Positions 62,706-64,000 of a stretch of 64,000 nucleotides of DNA are shown here, one piece after another. The first letter of the stretch is position 1; the number at the start of each line of letters is the position of its first letter. A program made the position numbers and the translations under genes. Under the pieces are notes generated by a model. The model saw only the letters and a program-made list of their open reading frames with translations. It did no database searches and was not told the origin of the DNA. This DNA comes from Cristatella mucedo (taxonomy: Eukaryota; Bryozoa; Phylactolaemata; Cristatellidae). The stretch is taken from the NCBI GenBank assembly GCA_009760855.2, contig WPIO01000098.1, positions 191,001-255,000 of the forward strand, in the 5' to 3' direction.

Positions 62706-62717
62706 AAGACAGAGAGA

Positions 62718-62753
<36 letters not shown>

Positions 62754-62783
62754 AAGAGACAGAAAGAGACAGAGAGAGAGACA

Positions 62784-62857
<74 letters not shown>

Positions 62858-62870
62858 AAGAGAGAGGGGG
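62706..62870. repeat. (GA)n microsatellite
   Basis: GA dinucleotides with ACCAAGAGAC and GACAGA interruptions, resembling the 12.8-kb tract. Confidence 0.95.
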
Positions 62871-63822
62871 CAATTCCCTCAAATGCAGTTAAAAAGTACT
62901 CCATAATTCGGCTAATCCGGCATAACGTTTGTTTTCCAGAATCCCCGAATAATTTTGGCTGAGCAAACAACCAAGCCAGCTTCGAGGCATTCAACTCTCT
63001 GAGCAGTGCATGTTTTAATTGTTCAAATCGAAAGACACGGCCTGGTACAGCGGTCGCCAATATAGAGAATGTAATGAGACTAGGACGAGGTGGCTGGTAA
63101 GGGTGCTGGGCAATGGTCAAACACTTTGAACACTAAATTTCAAGAACACGCCGTCACTTCTTCCGAGATAAGAGCGTCTGCCTCAAGCGAAGCTTGGACG
63201 TTTGAACCCTAGTCCTTTCAGGCGCATGTAGAATCACATCCGGAGGTCCGAGCTGTAGTTATCGGTTGTGCAGAGACATGCGGATGTGCCGACGATAGCA
63301 AAGCACAATACCGACCATGAACGCAAACACCCTAATAGTTGGTTTGTGTCGTTTGCGCATAGCAATGCATTGCGAAGCCGCGGAGGCATTACATATGCAC
63401 AGCACCAGTCAGCCGCGTAAGTAGTTGACCTTTAACTGGGTCTAAACAACAGAAAATTGATGCTGCGGCTTCTAAGTATTCCCAACTTGGGAGATGCTAA
63501 TTTTCTCTGGCACATATATATTCACAATTATTTATTCATATTCTTATTTTTTATTATTTTATTGTTATTTTTGTAATGTATTATTGTTCTCAAAATATTT
63601 CTTCATAATTTGGCTCATACTGGCCTGCAGACGTTCCATTAGCATTACGCAAACCCTTCACTTGAGGCTAGGAGCCAATGTTATTAGTGCTGCCGCTACT
63701 CGTTGTGTGCTAATCCTGAACGAAAATCGCACGCTCAGCCTGCCTGCCAGCCTGCCTGCTGAAGACTGAACAATGGTACTAAAAGGCAACAAATGCGCGC
63801 TTAAGACTTCGATCTTTTCTTC
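62871..63822. other. unassigned
   Basis: No gene is recognised. 63520-63610 is T-rich. Confidence 0.3.
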
Positions 63823-64000
63823 CATAATAATAATAAGAATAATAGGAATAATGGACTTGATAGAGCGCCCTCAGAGAACTTGATCTGTTTCTAGGCACTT
63901 TACATTTGCTGCAAAGAGAAATGCAGTTGATTGGTGAGTAAAACCATGCTTGAAAAACAAACAAAATGAATAATATGGTTAGGGGTGACAGGCACAGGGT
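63823..64000 (-). mobile_element. LINE-A 3' end, continues beyond the window
   Basis: (AAT)n-like tail, ACTTGATAGAGCGCCCTCAG, ATCTGTTTCTAGGCACTTTA, TTGCTGCAAAGAGAAATGCA, GGTTAGGGGTGACAGG. Cut by the window end. Confidence 0.85.

Overview
The window is eukaryotic, and most probably from an invertebrate or early-branching chordate animal. The reasons are one spliced gene with canonical GT-AG introns, many L2-clade non-LTR retrotransposon copies, tRNA-derived SINEs, a hAT DNA transposon and long microsatellites. There are no bacterial operons, CRISPR arrays or rRNA genes. I cannot name the species from sequence alone.

Only one host gene is supported: a prenylated Rab acceptor 1 (RABAC1/PRA1-family) gene on the + strand at about 11568-15075. 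Four coding exons are visible (11568-11783, 12659-12756, 14553-14654, 14984-15075) and they join in consistent phase. The first exon, which carries the start codon, was not found. Its introns hold (GTCC)n, a ~600-bp (GA)n/(CA)n compound microsatellite, an L2-type LINE fragment and a (CT)n tract.

Nearly everything else is repeats. For this report I name the interspersed families as follows. LINE-A is an L2-clade element whose 3' end carries an AGAGATTGAGTTCTCT-type block and an (ATT)n tail. LINE-B is another L2-clade element with an (ATTAC)n-like tail; its best copies are at 36280-37858 (+) and 54257-56718 (-). SINE-1 is tRNA-derived and shares its 3' tail with LINE-A. SINE-2 is tRNA-derived, has a different tail, and occurs in more than ten copies. 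A hAT element of the BED-finger/GTF2IRD2-like type occupies 57613-60873 between 8-bp target-site duplications and was itself interrupted by a LINE-A copy. A putative pogo/Tigger-like TIR element containing a long hairpin lies at 31536-32734.

Tandem arrays are large: a 34-bp minisatellite of about 3.1 kb (1654-4768), a ~107-bp CT-rich minisatellite (46850-47440), and (GA)n, (AT)n, (TATG)n and (GT)n tracts. Several GC/CpG-rich stretches (26.2-27.2, 30.3-31.4, 32.9-33.6, 35.1-35.5 kb) look like possible promoter islands, but I recognise no exon in them.

Nesting gives a relative chronology. SINE-2 entered LINE-A copies (11.1 and 21.6 kb), SINE-1 entered a LINE-B copy (43.0 kb), and LINE-A entered the hAT element (59.0 kb). 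The shared SINE-1/LINE-A tail fits the known model in which a SINE uses its partner LINE's reverse transcriptase.
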